The notes: generated by a model not told the origin, from the sequence alone. Numbered from the stretch's first letter, positions 25,408-34,496 are shown. The stretch is 64,000 nt of DNA from JBHPGW01 sp042569785 (GCA_042569785.1 JBHPGW010000001.1:47917-111916), one strand, 5' to 3'. A program made the numbers and translations.

Positions 25408-26205
25408 TCACTTTCCATTTTGTTTATTCAGACTGTGTTTAGCATCATCCTTAACTTCTAATTTCTTGTTACTACCATCGGACTCCACATTTGCCGGTGG
25501 TTCAGCTAATTGTGAATTTCCTTCAAACACCCATTCAGCCTCATTTTCCCAGCTATAGTATGGCTGCTTCCGGAAACGCAGAATCCTGCCAATAAGATTG
25601 CCGGGAAAAGTGCACAGGCAGGTATTATAAATATTAACTTTGTCACTATACTGAAGCCTTTTGTCATAAATCTGGCCTTCAACTTTGGCAATTTGAATAA
25701 CAAGCTCTTTATAAGGCTGGCTCGATACAAGCTGCGGATAATTCTCAGCCACAGCCATCAGTCTTGTCAGGCTGGCAGGATTGAATTGAGTTCCGGTAAA
25801 ATCCTTCGCCGTCCTGATAAGCTTCTTCAAGTCATTCGAGACTGCCATGGAATCTTTTCTTGTCTCCATAGCCGAAGTAAATATTCCCTCCTCATGGGTT
25901 ATAAATCCTTTCACCACATCTGTCAGACCAGTAACAATATTTTCCCTCATCTGAAGTCCGGCTTCTATCTGTGCGCTTAGATTACTTGTCTGTTGTTTCA
26001 TCACGGTTAATGTGTTGTAAAAGTATATATGTGCATATATACAGGCTACCGTCATTGCCGTTATGAGAATTGGCACGTAATAGTTAGCAATAAACCGTCC
26101 AAACGAATGCAGCCATCGTTTCTTGCGAAGATGCTCCGACCCCAAAACAACTCGAACCTTCTCCTGACGTTTTGCGTCAGCTGATTTTCTAAAAGGAATA
26201 GCCAT
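25408..26205 (-). CDS. mamQ: MamQ, LemA-domain membrane protein (copy 2)
   Basis: A 265-residue LemA-like protein. The N terminus is basic (FRKSADAKRQEKVRV) with a TM at about 38-62, then a helical LemA domain ending CLCTFPGNLIGRILRFRKQPYYSW, which parallels FPGNVFALIYRFKLAEY in copy 1. The central part is more diverged than in copy 1, with fewer LemA hallmark residues. It sits between mamA copy 2 and the CDF pair. It is probably needed for vesicle formation, as MamQ is. Confidence 0.78.
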   Translation of the reverse strand: MAIPFRKSADAKRQEKVRVVLGSEHLRKKRWLHSFGRFIANYYVPILITAMTVACIYAHIYFYNTLTVMKQQTSNLSAQIEAGLQMRENIVTGLTDVVKGFITHEEGIFTSAMETRKDSMAVSNDLKKLIRTAKDFTGTQFNPASLTRLMAVAENYPQLVSSQPYKELVIQIAKVEGQIYDKRLQYSDKVNIYNTCLCTFPGNLIGRILRFRKQPYYSWENEAEWVFEGNSQLAEPPANVESDGSNKKLEVKDDAKHSLNKQNGK

Positions 26206-26216
26206 AAACCCATCCT

Positions 26217-26879
26217 CTAAATTTCTTCAAGTTCCATAGCCTTTTTGAAACACTCCATCGCCTCTTCTCGCCTATCCATTGCTTCATAGGTATAACCGAG
26301 CCGCTTGTGAGCCTTGGAATAGTTAGGTTCAATTTCTATGGCCTTGGTAAAACTTTTCACCGCTTTTTCATAATCCTTGAGCTTGTCATAGGCAACGCCA
26401 AGATTGTACATAATGTCAAACGACGTCTTATCCTTGCTGGTAAGGGCACCAAGATACTTAACTGCCGCCTTGGAATCATCGTTCTTTATGGCCAGCAGTC
26501 CCAATCTATAAACCGCATCTGTAAGAGACTTATCCATTTCAGCAGCCTTTTTATAGGCCTCCTGAGCCTCTTCGGTCATATCTTCACGTTCACAGCAGAT
26601 ACCAAGATTGTAATAAATATCCGCTTCTTCTTTACCCATATCAATCAGTCTATTGTAATGATCGATAGCCTTGCCATACTGACCACGCTTCATCATTGCC
26701 GCAGCATTTTTTGAGACCAGGTCTTTTGCCTCAACAGCTTCAATCTTTGTCATATTACAGTAGCCATTAATGAGGCCATCCAGACATCCTCTTAGCTTTA
26801 AAAAGAAGCTTTGCGCCCGAAGAGACAGCGGAACACCATGTGCCTTTTGGGACCCTTTCGTATCATTTTTCTTTGTCAT
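26217..26879 (-). CDS. mamA: MamA, TPR protein (copy 2)
   Basis: About 220 residues, with five TPR motifs from about residue 60 (YYNLGICCEREDMTEEAQEAY, VYRLGLLAIKND, MYNLGVAYDKLKDYEKAV, HKRLGYTYEAMDRREEAM). The start is ATG 26879: GAGGAGG lies nine bases upstream. The N-terminal segment (SFFLKLRGCLDGLINGY) mirrors the amphipathic N terminus of copy 1. It lies between mamI copy 3 and mamQ copy 2. Confidence 0.82.
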   Translation of the reverse strand: MTKKNDTKGSQKAHGVPLSLRAQSFFLKLRGCLDGLINGYCNMTKIEAVEAKDLVSKNAAAMMKRGQYGKAIDHYNRLIDMGKEEADIYYNLGICCEREDMTEEAQEAYKKAAEMDKSLTDAVYRLGLLAIKNDDSKAAVKYLGALTSKDKTSFDIMYNLGVAYDKLKDYEKAVKSFTKAIEIEPNYSKAHKRLGYTYEAMDRREEAMECFKKAMELEEI

Positions 26880-26883
26880 CTTT

Positions 26884-27081
26884 TTATGCCTCCTCACTTG
26901 CCTCTTTGGCGGCCCAGGTTGCTTTCAATTTACGTATACCAGCCAATATTGCCACTATGCCAAAGCAAAGCACAATAAGGGGAACAACAGAAATCAGTAT
27001 ATCCTTAAACATATACCAATTGCTCATTATCCCCCACAGCCCAATTACGATCGCGATGATTCCTACAACAATGTGCAACAT
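26884..27081 (-). CDS. mamI: MamI-like two-TM protein (copy 3)
   Basis: 65 residues, two TM segments. The first is HIVVGIIAIVIGLWGIMSNW and the second LIVLCFGIVAILAGIRK, with the GLW...W spacing and the AGIRK end of MamI. It is more diverged than the pair in operon I (one W of the WWW triplet kept). The stop is five bases before mamA copy 2. Confidence 0.72.
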   Translation of the reverse strand: MLHIVVGIIAIVIGLWGIMSNWYMFKDILISVVPLIVLCFGIVAILAGIRKLKATWAAKEASEEA

Positions 27082-27126
27082 TTTTGCTCCTTTCTGCTAA
27101 TTTTCTTTCATTTTTTGAAATTTTTC

Positions 27127-27600
27127 TTAAATATTCACTCTGCCATCACTCGTTTCTATGGCATAATCCCACGCTTTTATTCCTCCTGTCATGTTATACA
27201 CATCCTTAAACCCTGCGTTTATCAGTATCTGACATGCCACCTGACTTGTAACGCCGGTAAAACAATAAACAATTATGTCTTTTGTTTTATCCAGGCTGAA
27301 CACGCGATAGCCTAATTCATTTAAGGGTATGTTTATCGCTCTTGGTATATGAGCCTCCTCGTAAGAGGCATCATCCCTGACATCGACAATTATAAAATTG
27401 TCGTCGGAGGCATCGTCAATCCTGGTTTTCAATTCATCGGCGGTAATATCGTAGTAGCCGGCTTCGTTGGCTAACGCGACGACAAAGCCATCATCGGCTT
27501 TGTTAACTTTAGCAATATTGGCATACACCAGCGTGCCGACTAACCCCAATAGAATCAAAAGCACTAAACCTATAATGATGTTTTTTTTCTTAATTCTCAT
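27127..27600 (-). CDS. Membrane-anchored rhodanese-domain protein
   Basis: About 157 residues, starting at MRIKKKNI, with the ATG overlapping the stop of the CDF gene (ATGA). The N-terminal TM (about 8-28) is followed by a rhodanese fold: ITADELKTRIDD, VDVRDDASYEEAHIPRAINIP, and the active loop YCFTGVTS with Cys, then GGIKAW. Rhodaneses carry sulfane sulfur. Rhodanese domains also occur in some magnetosome proteins of other lineages. The domain should face the periplasm or lumen. Confidence 0.8.
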   Translation of the reverse strand: MRIKKKNIIIGLVLLILLGLVGTLVYANIAKVNKADDGFVVALANEAGYYDITADELKTRIDDASDDNFIIVDVRDDASYEEAHIPRAINIPLNELGYRVFSLDKTKDIIVYCFTGVTSQVACQILINAGFKDVYNMTGGIKAWDYAIETSDGRVNI

Positions 27601-28469
27601 GTGATAATAATATTCACTTCCTTTGCGGAAGGAATCTTCTCCATTAACTGTAATTTTACATTGCGGGCAACTCTGTCCGCCTGAGCAATGCTGACTGTCT
27701 CGTCTATGCTTATCCACATATCGATATGCAGCAGTGTTCCAACGTGCCGGGCCTTTATGTTTACGATGTCCTTTACCTCGCTTATCTTTTGAGCACACGT
27801 TCTTATTCGATTCAGGATTTTGGCCGATGGAACCTTGTCCATAATCCCGCTAAAACCGACAAAAATCATTCGCAGGCCGACAAAGAACACTACGATTGAA
27901 ACGATTGCCACGCCGGCTCTCTCAAGGTATGTTGCACCGAGAAAAGCAAGGACTAAAAACAGTAATACAAAAGATGATATCCATGCACCTATCCGGTTAT
28001 AACGCCCGGCGAGAACAAGCATTGTATTTGAGGAGCTTTGGCTCTTTTCCTTAAAGTACCTATAAAGAACTTCGTTGGTTATTATCGATATAATTGTGAC
28101 CATTATTGCCAGTGTATATAAACCACGCATTTGCAATCCGGTCATCACCACCAGGCTGTAGAAAAGCATATGTGCGGAAATAACCAGGCCAAGAAAGCCG
28201 ACTACCACCATGCTTATGAACAGCACTTTTCCTAGGCCGTAAGGGTATTTCTCGTCATGCGGTTTTTGCTCTATGACCTGCGCCTGCCAGGGAATTAAAA
28301 AAACCGCTGCCGCCATAAAGGAAAAAAGCCCATCCATCAAAACCAGTTTGCTTCCGCCCAGCGATGCGATTCCAAACTTCAGAAGAGCTATCGCCAGGTT
28401 AGCAAGCAGCCCGACTACAAATGGTCGAATGGATTTGTCGAGATTTGAATATAATTTAATTGTGTTCAT
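27597..28469 (-). CDS. Degenerate CDF-family protein lacking metal ligands
   Basis: A 290-residue protein with the CDF architecture (TM domain, then a C-terminal domain IVNIKARHVGTLLHIDMWISID). The transport-site ligands are gone: the TM2 HxxxD box reads FSFMA and TM5 aligns as NRIGA, so all four positions are non-ligating. It may therefore be a structural or regulatory partner of the active CDFs, as paired MamB/MamM stabilise each other. It lies between mamL and the rhodanese gene. MamM is an alternative identity, but MamM normally keeps Asp/His ligands. Confidence 0.75.
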   Translation of the reverse strand: MNTIKLYSNLDKSIRPFVVGLLANLAIALLKFGIASLGGSKLVLMDGLFSFMAAAVFLIPWQAQVIEQKPHDEKYPYGLGKVLFISMVVVGFLGLVISAHMLFYSLVVMTGLQMRGLYTLAIMVTIISIITNEVLYRYFKEKSQSSSNTMLVLAGRYNRIGAWISSFVLLFLVLAFLGATYLERAGVAIVSIVVFFVGLRMIFVGFSGIMDKVPSAKILNRIRTCAQKISEVKDIVNIKARHVGTLLHIDMWISIDETVSIAQADRVARNVKLQLMEKIPSAKEVNIIIT

Positions 28470-28480
28470 TTGCAGTCAAT

Positions 28481-28687
28481 TTACCCGATGTTATTTTTGG
28501 ATTTCTTTATAATTCCCACAAGATACGCGGTGCCGTAACCGAGGATAAAGCTCAGGGCCAAAAGGAAAACCGTTCTTATCTCAAAGCCATCTGTAAAAGG
28601 CATATTCACCCGTGTTGTGTGCATGTTGCCGCCAACAAACAGGAAAACAGCCAAAACAACAATTATGATTAATATTGTTCGCCACAT
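28481..28687 (-). CDS. mamL: MamL-like two-TM membrane protein
   Basis: 68 residues: TM1 (ILIIIVVLAVFLFVGGN), a short loop, TM2 (TVFLLALSFILGYGTAYLVG) and a basic tail KKSKNN. The length, the N-rich end of TM1 and the LapA-like layout match MamL, a small protein needed for magnetosome membrane invagination. It lies between mamO and the degenerate CDF, echoing the mamL-mamM order of mam operons. Confidence 0.72.
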   Translation of the reverse strand: MWRTILIIIVVLAVFLFVGGNMHTTRVNMPFTDGFEIRTVFLLALSFILGYGTAYLVGIIKKSKNNIG

Positions 28688-28692
28688 ATTTT

Positions 28693-29628
28693 TTATCTGA
28701 TGGTTTCTTTAACAATTGGTTTTACTTTGTTAATTGGTATCGCGAATCCAACGCCTGTGAATACGCCGGTGGGAGCGTAGATTGCAGTATTTATAGCTAT
28801 CACCTCACCGCTTCCATTTACGAGCGGGCCGCCGGAGTTGCCCCTGTTAATAGCAGCATCGGTCTGAATCATATCTTCGTAAAGTATTGTGTCTATGACA
28901 AGGTCTCTTGAATCATCACTTATTATCCCTGCCGTAACGGTCTGCTCCAGGCCGAAAGGCGAACCTACGGTCAGAACTTTGTCGGCTACCTTTATCAGAT
29001 CAGAGTCACCAAGAATAGCTGTTGGTAAGGGGGCATCTGGTTCGATCTTGAGGATAGCAATATCGTTTTCCATATCCTTGCGAATGATTACAGCAGGATA
29101 AACCTCTCTGCCTGAACTAAAAGTTATAACCTTTATATTTACAGCGCTTGCTACAACATGAGCATTGGTTACTATATAACCCCTACGGTCAACAATAATG
29201 CCCGACCCCAAAGACGCTTCTTCAACGAACTGTATGGCGGGATCATCGAAAACCACAGAACTTGTCAAAGCCGGCCCGCCTCTTCTGGATGTCGTCTTGT
29301 CAGCAGTAATATTAACGACCGCAGGCCTGACCGAAGTGAAAGCGGATGCCAAATCGTCGTCCGAACACGTCAATACCAGATTGTCACTTGCAACAGCACC
29401 TGAACGCTGGCCTGGAATCACAAGATCATCGGTCTGGCCATCTGTCGTGGCGACTTGCTCCTCCAAAAGCAGTTTCTTACGCTGCAACAGATCCCATTTC
29501 AGAAATGAGCTGCGAGTACCATAGATGCCAAGGTTGACAGTGCCCCAGTACACTATAAGAAAATTAACCACTACAAGTGCTACGAGTACCCACAAGATAT
29601 TTTCCAAAAGCCATTTTTTAAAATTCAT
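28693..29628 (-). CDS. mamO: MamO/MamE-like HtrA serine protease, triad intact
   Basis: About 311 residues. TM at about 10-28; trypsin domain about 140-305 with H159 (TNAHVV), D191 (ENDIAILK) and S267 (GNSGGP), numbered from the upstream GTG. ATG 29628 is preferred because AAAGGTG lies just upstream. It has no PDZ in the chain, but the preceding gene encodes two, so the two may act together as a split HtrA. It is the closest paralogue of the Ser-less protein at 19691-20605. The symbol is tentative because canonical MamO is inactive. Confidence 0.72.
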   Translation of the reverse strand: MNFKKWLLENILWVLVALVVVNFLIVYWGTVNLGIYGTRSSFLKWDLLQRKKLLLEEQVATTDGQTDDLVIPGQRSGAVASDNLVLTCSDDDLASAFTSVRPAVVNITADKTTSRRGGPALTSSVVFDDPAIQFVEEASLGSGIIVDRRGYIVTNAHVVASAVNIKVITFSSGREVYPAVIIRKDMENDIAILKIEPDAPLPTAILGDSDLIKVADKVLTVGSPFGLEQTVTAGIISDDSRDLVIDTILYEDMIQTDAAINRGNSGGPLVNGSGEVIAINTAIYAPTGVFTGVGFAIPINKVKPIVKETIR

Positions 29629-29642
29629 CCGCACACCTTTTA

Positions 29643-30641
29643 TTAGTCTTCATCTTCATAACGTTCTCCAGACTCTTCAAGCCTTTTGCATACCGGCTTT
29701 TCGTAATCGTCCTCTTCGTTTTCATGTTCTGAAACAAGCACAACTTTATCATCATCTATAAACACCGAAAGCATTCTGTCCAACAGGCTTATCGGTGCCT
29801 GAGCAACCGAATCTATAACACCGGCTGAATCCAACGCCACAAAACGTAATGTGCCCTGGCTATAAATATCAAGAAGCACTGTGCCGTCTTCGTCAGCAGT
29901 CAGAGCATCAAAGAAATCGCCCATATTTGTAATTGCTTTATTGTTAATTCCTACAATTACATCCCCAGCTTGCAGGCCCGCTTCGTCGGCCGTCCCGCCG
30001 GGCTTCACCGACAGTATTACAACACCTTCAATATCAGTCGGTATACGCAACGAGGTTCGTAAATCCGAACTGAGAACGGCCAGTGACAAACCCCACTGCG
30101 AATCATCTTCACCTGAAACATTTGCCATAACCACCGATGAACTGGCTAATTTGGCATAGACCGTATCCTTATCGCCGTCCCTTATATATGCTATTTTTAC
30201 GTTGTCGCCTGCTTTCAACGTGGCCATGATCTCCCTGAAACCATCGGTATCATCAATGGTAATGCTATTCAGTGACAACAAACAATCGCTCCTTTGAAGG
30301 CCAGCTTTGTCAGCGGGCGAATCCTCAACAACGCTGTTTACAATAACACCACACACACTTGACAAAGACAATTGCTGGGCGATAACCGCATCGACAGAGA
30401 TGACCTCTACTCCGAGAAAAGCTGAAGATGATACGGCTTCAGCTATCGTCAGGGCGGTTTGAACAATAGGCTTATCTGTCTTTGGATTACCAGCGGCATC
30501 ACTCAAAAGAACGTGATCAGCCCTGGTTACATATGAATACACAAGGCAGCCCAAAAAACCAATCACCATCCCACCAATAACAAACGCCAACCAGTAATAC
30601 CGTTTCGGATTTTTACCCGCCGTTTTTTTATCAATATTCAA
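29643..30641 (-). CDS. Membrane-anchored double-PDZ protein
   Basis: 332 residues. TM at about 17-38; PDZ1 about 70-165 (GVIVNSVVEDSPADKAGLQR); PDZ2 about 180-275 (EGVVILSVKPGGTADEAGL); an acidic C terminus rich in E/D. It closely resembles the 411-residue PDZ protein and the N terminus of the pyrophosphatase fusion, including the shared segments LLDVYSQG (or LLDIYSQG) and SSAFLGVE.SVD.VIA. These three share one ancestral PDZ pair. No haem motif is present. Confidence 0.75.
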   Translation of the reverse strand: MNIDKKTAGKNPKRYYWLAFVIGGMVIGFLGCLVYSYVTRADHVLLSDAAGNPKTDKPIVQTALTIAEAVSSSAFLGVEVISVDAVIAQQLSLSSVCGVIVNSVVEDSPADKAGLQRSDCLLSLNSITIDDTDGFREIMATLKAGDNVKIAYIRDGDKDTVYAKLASSSVVMANVSGEDDSQWGLSLAVLSSDLRTSLRIPTDIEGVVILSVKPGGTADEAGLQAGDVIVGINNKAITNMGDFFDALTADEDGTVLLDIYSQGTLRFVALDSAGVIDSVAQAPISLLDRMLSVFIDDDKVVLVSEHENEEDDYEKPVCKRLEESGERYEDED

Positions 30642-30652
30642 AGCGTTTGTCC

Positions 30653-30772
30653 TTATTCATCTTTGTCTTTGCCTTCAAGTTTATCAAGTCTCTCTCCATG
30701 CTTTTTGATTTTGCTTGCACCCCAAAAAGCTACAACAATCAATATCAAAAGTAAAAATTGTCCAAGTGTCAT
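30653..30772 (-). CDS. Small single-TM protein (39 residues)
   Basis: The frame starts MTLGQFLLLILIVVAFWG (one TM) and ends in a charged helix KKHGERLDKLEGKDKDE. It resembles the 37-residue protein at 13651-13764 in size, layout and the LDKLE core. It fills most of the gap before the PDZ gene. Small one-TM proteins are common in magnetosome clusters; the function is unknown. Confidence 0.5.
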   Translation of the reverse strand: MTLGQFLLLILIVVAFWGASKIKKHGERLDKLEGKDKDE

Positions 30773-30848
30773 ACGATAACTCCTTTCATGGGTCATTAAT
30801 TCTTTGGCCATATCAGGCGTCGCACCTAATATTTTTATTTCATTAGTC

Positions 30849-31331
30849 TCATATATCGAGTTTCTGCATACTCAGCAGATTCTTGACATAAATAAAATCG
30901 CATCTGGGACAACAAGACGGCGTTTGGGATTTTGTAAATCCGGCCTGCTCATAAAGACTGATGGCTTGTTTGTGTTTTTTGGAAACTTCCAATTCCATTT
31001 TCCTGTATCCATTAGATAAAGCAAAATCAATGGCTTTATCGAGAAGTATTTGGCCAAAACCTTGACTTCTATGCTCCTTGAGAACGTAGAGCTTACGAAG
31101 CTCGCATTTTTTATCATCGATTTTGCTAACCGCGACCGAGCCGATTATCTTGCTATCCAGTTGGGCTATAAAGAAAACACCGTTATTGCTGAAATAAACG
31201 TTCTGCAGGTCTTGAAGGTCTTTGTCCGGGCCTTCGAAATCAAGGGACATCTCAAATTCAGCCAGCACGGTTGATATCATCTCGACTAATTGTTGGTAGT
31301 AGGTATTTTTATATTCACGAATCTTGAACAT
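30849..31331 (-). CDS. GNAT-family N-acetyltransferase
   Basis: A 160-residue single GNAT domain. The fold shows VFFIAQLDSKIIGSVAVSKI, ELRKLYVLKEHRSQGFGQILLD (acetyl-CoA loop, R/QxxGxG type: RSQGFG) and a C-terminal SLYEQAGF. The C terminus has CCPRC, possibly metal-binding. The substrate is unknown. It sits between the ATPase gene and the PDZ group on the same strand. Confidence 0.82.
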   Translation of the reverse strand: MFKIREYKNTYYQQLVEMISTVLAEFEMSLDFEGPDKDLQDLQNVYFSNNGVFFIAQLDSKIIGSVAVSKIDDKKCELRKLYVLKEHRSQGFGQILLDKAIDFALSNGYRKMELEVSKKHKQAISLYEQAGFTKSQTPSCCPRCDFIYVKNLLSMQKLDI

Positions 31332-31335
31332 GTGC

Positions 31336-33477
31336 TTACGCTCTTTTTATATTCTTCGTCTTCTGTTTTCCGTCACTTAGAAGTCTGCATGAGTTTAAGA
31401 GGACTGTTGCGGTAGCTGCTTCGTGGAGCAATACGCCGGAAAGCGGTGCGATCATACCCATGGCGGCTAAAGTTACACCCAATATATTAACACCCACGCC
31501 AACTACATAATTTTGCTTTACGACTTTGCTTGTTCTGCGGCCAAGACAAATAGCGTCCGGAACTTTATTCAGATCACTGCCTGCTATAACTATTCCCGCT
31601 TCATTTATGGCGTGGTCGGATGCGTCCGTTCCTAAAGCGATGCCGACATCGCAATAAGCCAGTGCTGGTGCATCATTTAAGCCTTCACCAACCATTGCCA
31701 CGACTTTTTGCTTCTTCTGCTGTTTATACTTTTTCACAATGTCAAGTTTTTCCTGCGGCGAAAGGTCTGAATGGACAGGGGCAAGGCCTAAATCATTTGC
31801 AATAGCCTCTGCTGCCTGCTGGTGGTCGCCGGTAAGCATAATCATCTCGCTTACCCCTAATTTGCGCAATCTATCTAAAACTCGTGCTGCTTCGGGACGG
31901 GGACTGTCGATGAGACCTATCAGGCCAATAATTGAACTATTCATGGCAACGTAAACAACACTCTGGCCGGTTTTCTTCATTCTGTTAACAATAGTAGTGA
32001 TTGCGTAAGGCCTGGAAATTTTCAACTCACTCAGTATATTTTTGCCACCGACAGCTATACGACTTTTATCTTTCAATGTTGAAACAACGCCTTTGCCGGG
32101 CAAAATATTGAATTTGGATTGGCGAGCGATTTTTAATTTCTTGGCTCTGGCTCTTTGAAGTATTGCCCTGGCAAAAGGGTGCTTGGAATGATATTCACCG
32201 CTTGCGGCAAGAGAAAGTACTTTTTCTTCGGAATATTTGCTGGCTACTGAAACAATGTCGATAATTTCCGGCTTACCCTTTGTAATCGTGCCGGTCTTAT
32301 CAAATATTACCGTGCCTGTTTGCCCTACGCCTTCAAGGTAGAATCCGCCTTTTATCAAAATCTCGTTTTTGACGCCGTTTCTGATTCCTGCAAAAACAGC
32401 AGATGGTGTCGCTAAAAGAACGGCACACGGCGAAGCCATAATAAGAACAGTGATGGCGATGGGAACACTTCCTGTTACTATCAAAGCACCAATTGCGACA
32501 GCAAAGGCCGACGGTACAAATACACGTGCGAATTTATCTGAGACATTTGCCAGCGGTGCCCGCAGGTCCCTTGCCTCCTCAATTGAGCGGATAATATTGC
32601 CGATTTCGGTATCCATTCCGACTTTGGTCACTGAAACGATAATCTTTCCTTCGACGACAATCGTGCCTGCGTAAACCTTATCTTTCTTTCCCTTGTAGAC
32701 AGGTACCGATTCACCTGAGAGCATTGCCTGGCTGACAGCGGCGTCTCCTTCTACTATTTTGCCGTCTACGCAGATTTTCTCGCCGGTGTGAACCGCTATT
32801 TTGTCCCTGCGCTTTATCTGTTCAATGTCTACCTCTACTTCTACGCCGTCATCGGTAACCAGCCACAACTTTTTGTCGCCGTTATTCATCATATCTGTGA
32901 TAGCCCGCCGCATCTTCTTTTTGTTCATATCCTGCATGGCTATACCCAGACGAATAGCCCAGGCCACAAACAGGGCAAAGATGATTTCTCCTATCGCTAC
33001 TGCCAGAATAATCGAGGTGGCTATGAGTATATTAAGATTCCATTTTCTTTCCTTGATATTCAAAGCGGATTTTTTGAATATGGGGATTGCTAAAACAAGA
33101 GCGGCAGCAGCACCTCCGACCATCAAAAATAAAGAACCTGCAACACCGAGGATTATCAGGTCAGCAAGGATAAAGCCTGTTGTTGTCAAAAGCAAAGCGG
33201 TTTCTGAGATCACTGCTCCAAAGACAAGAATCTTGCCGGATGACGATGCGGTATCCAGGGAATTGTCTCGTTTTTTAGTGCCGAGTATTTCTGAAAGTTT
33301 TTGAACCCTCTCTGCGACAAGGTATTCCTTGCGATTGGATATTTTGTCGGCAGCGGCTTTTGCCCTGGCAACGCTCTGGTTTGCTTTTCTCGCAACAAGA
33401 CCGCACGCACCGCCTACCGAAAAAGCGAGTTTGCTGACATTTTCATTTAACAAGTTGGCTCTTTTAACCTTTGGCAT
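31336..33477 (-). CDS. P1B-type heavy-metal ATPase, probably P1B-4 (Fe/Co class)
   Basis: About 713 residues. Several N-terminal helices without a classic CxxC metal-binding domain; actuator motif SGES; TM4 motif SPC (ASPCAVLLATPSA); phosphorylation site DKTGTITKG; TGDHQQAAEAIA; GEGLNDAPAL; and a late HEAATATVLLN helix. SPC together with a HEG/HEA-type motif and no N-terminal metal domain is the P1B-4 pattern, known for Fe(II)/Co(II) export (PfeT, FrvA, CtpD). In the magnetosome membrane, export from the cytoplasm would mean loading of the lumen. ATG 33477 is used; a TTG at 33519 overlapping the radical SAM gene is possible. Confidence 0.83.
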   Translation of the reverse strand: MPKVKRANLLNENVSKLAFSVGGACGLVARKANQSVARAKAAADKISNRKEYLVAERVQKLSEILGTKKRDNSLDTASSSGKILVFGAVISETALLLTTTGFILADLIILGVAGSLFLMVGGAAAALVLAIPIFKKSALNIKERKWNLNILIATSIILAVAIGEIIFALFVAWAIRLGIAMQDMNKKKMRRAITDMMNNGDKKLWLVTDDGVEVEVDIEQIKRRDKIAVHTGEKICVDGKIVEGDAAVSQAMLSGESVPVYKGKKDKVYAGTIVVEGKIIVSVTKVGMDTEIGNIIRSIEEARDLRAPLANVSDKFARVFVPSAFAVAIGALIVTGSVPIAITVLIMASPCAVLLATPSAVFAGIRNGVKNEILIKGGFYLEGVGQTGTVIFDKTGTITKGKPEIIDIVSVASKYSEEKVLSLAASGEYHSKHPFARAILQRARAKKLKIARQSKFNILPGKGVVSTLKDKSRIAVGGKNILSELKISRPYAITTIVNRMKKTGQSVVYVAMNSSIIGLIGLIDSPRPEAARVLDRLRKLGVSEMIMLTGDHQQAAEAIANDLGLAPVHSDLSPQEKLDIVKKYKQQKKQKVVAMVGEGLNDAPALAYCDVGIALGTDASDHAINEAGIVIAGSDLNKVPDAICLGRRTSKVVKQNYVVGVGVNILGVTLAAMGMIAPLSGVLLHEAATATVLLNSCRLLSDGKQKTKNIKRA

Positions 33478-33503
33478 TATTTTTTCAATATAACTGGCCT
33501 GAC

Positions 33504-34496
33504 TCAATCGGCACAACAACAGCAGTGTGATTCGCTGTTTTCGTCCTGGTTCTTAAGGCAATCGCAACCTTTGTCTTTAACAGCGTAAACATTTTTCAAA
33601 TCAACTGTCCTGGCAAGATTCGCACAATAGTCAATAGCCGAATCCTGCGTCTTTAATGAAGGCTTATTGAATTTATGGGCTGGGAAGAATTTCGCTAAGT
33701 GCCATGGGGTATCTTCGCCCAGGTTATCTTTTATCCACTTAGCAGTTTTCAATACCGAACGGGTGCAACTGGGTGCATAAGTTGGTATTAAAACGGTCAG
33801 TATCTCAACGTGTTTGCCATGATCCTTTGTATACTTGATGCTTTCCAGAATCTTATTAACCGTATCATCCATATCCAGGTTGCAATAATGTCTGTAAAAT
33901 TCGTCACCGACTTCAGGGCCGGCCTTGATGTCGTATCTGAATGCGTCCATATACGGCATTATCAAATCAAGATGCTTCTTTGTTGGCGAGCCATTGCAAA
34001 CATAGACCGTCCTGATATTATTTTTGTGGGCAAGCTTTGCTATGTCCAGGACGATCTCTGGCATTATGGCCGGCTCATTCCAGGTAAATGCTATGATCCT
34101 GATATTCTTTTCCATGGCTTCGGCCACGATCTGTTCCGGGCTTTTTTGTATAGCTACCTTTTCGACATTATCAGGCAAACTTGAGACATCAACATTCTGG
34201 CAACCTTTACACTTAAAGTTACAACTAAAGCCCCCGACCGACAAAGTAGGCTCATCTTCAGGATAAAGTTTGCCGGTCTGGGGATCCTTAAAATGCAAAA
34301 ACGGTTTTGCTCCTAATGGCCCTGGCCGAATGCCGGAAAAATAGCCATAATACAGAGAAAAAAGCTCTCCATCGATGTTCTTCCTTGTTCGACAAAAGCC
34401 TGTTTTATTAACAGGGATTTTGCACTCCCTTATACAGGCAAAACATTGGATGCTTTTATCCGGACTTCCGTTCTCATATAGCAACGCTTGCTTCAT
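33504..34496 (-). CDS. amrS: AmmeMemoRadiSam-type radical SAM enzyme
   Basis: 330 residues. The 4Fe-4S site is CNFKCKGC (CxxxCxxC), preceded by GGFSCN and the family-typical ECKIPVNKTGFCRTRKN and FSLYYGYFSGIRPGPL. It belongs to the pyruvate-formate-lyase-activase-like group found with Memo and AMMECR1 proteins; no Memo/AMMECR1 partner lies here. The C terminus is unusually Cys-rich (GCDCLKN then HCCCCAD), a possible extra metal site. The substrate is unknown. It overlaps or abuts the P1B ATPase. Confidence 0.82.
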   Translation of the reverse strand: MKQALLYENGSPDKSIQCFACIRECKIPVNKTGFCRTRKNIDGELFSLYYGYFSGIRPGPLGAKPFLHFKDPQTGKLYPEDEPTLSVGGFSCNFKCKGCQNVDVSSLPDNVEKVAIQKSPEQIVAEAMEKNIRIIAFTWNEPAIMPEIVLDIAKLAHKNNIRTVYVCNGSPTKKHLDLIMPYMDAFRYDIKAGPEVGDEFYRHYCNLDMDDTVNKILESIKYTKDHGKHVEILTVLIPTYAPSCTRSVLKTAKWIKDNLGEDTPWHLAKFFPAHKFNKPSLKTQDSAIDYCANLARTVDLKNVYAVKDKGCDCLKNQDENSESHCCCCAD

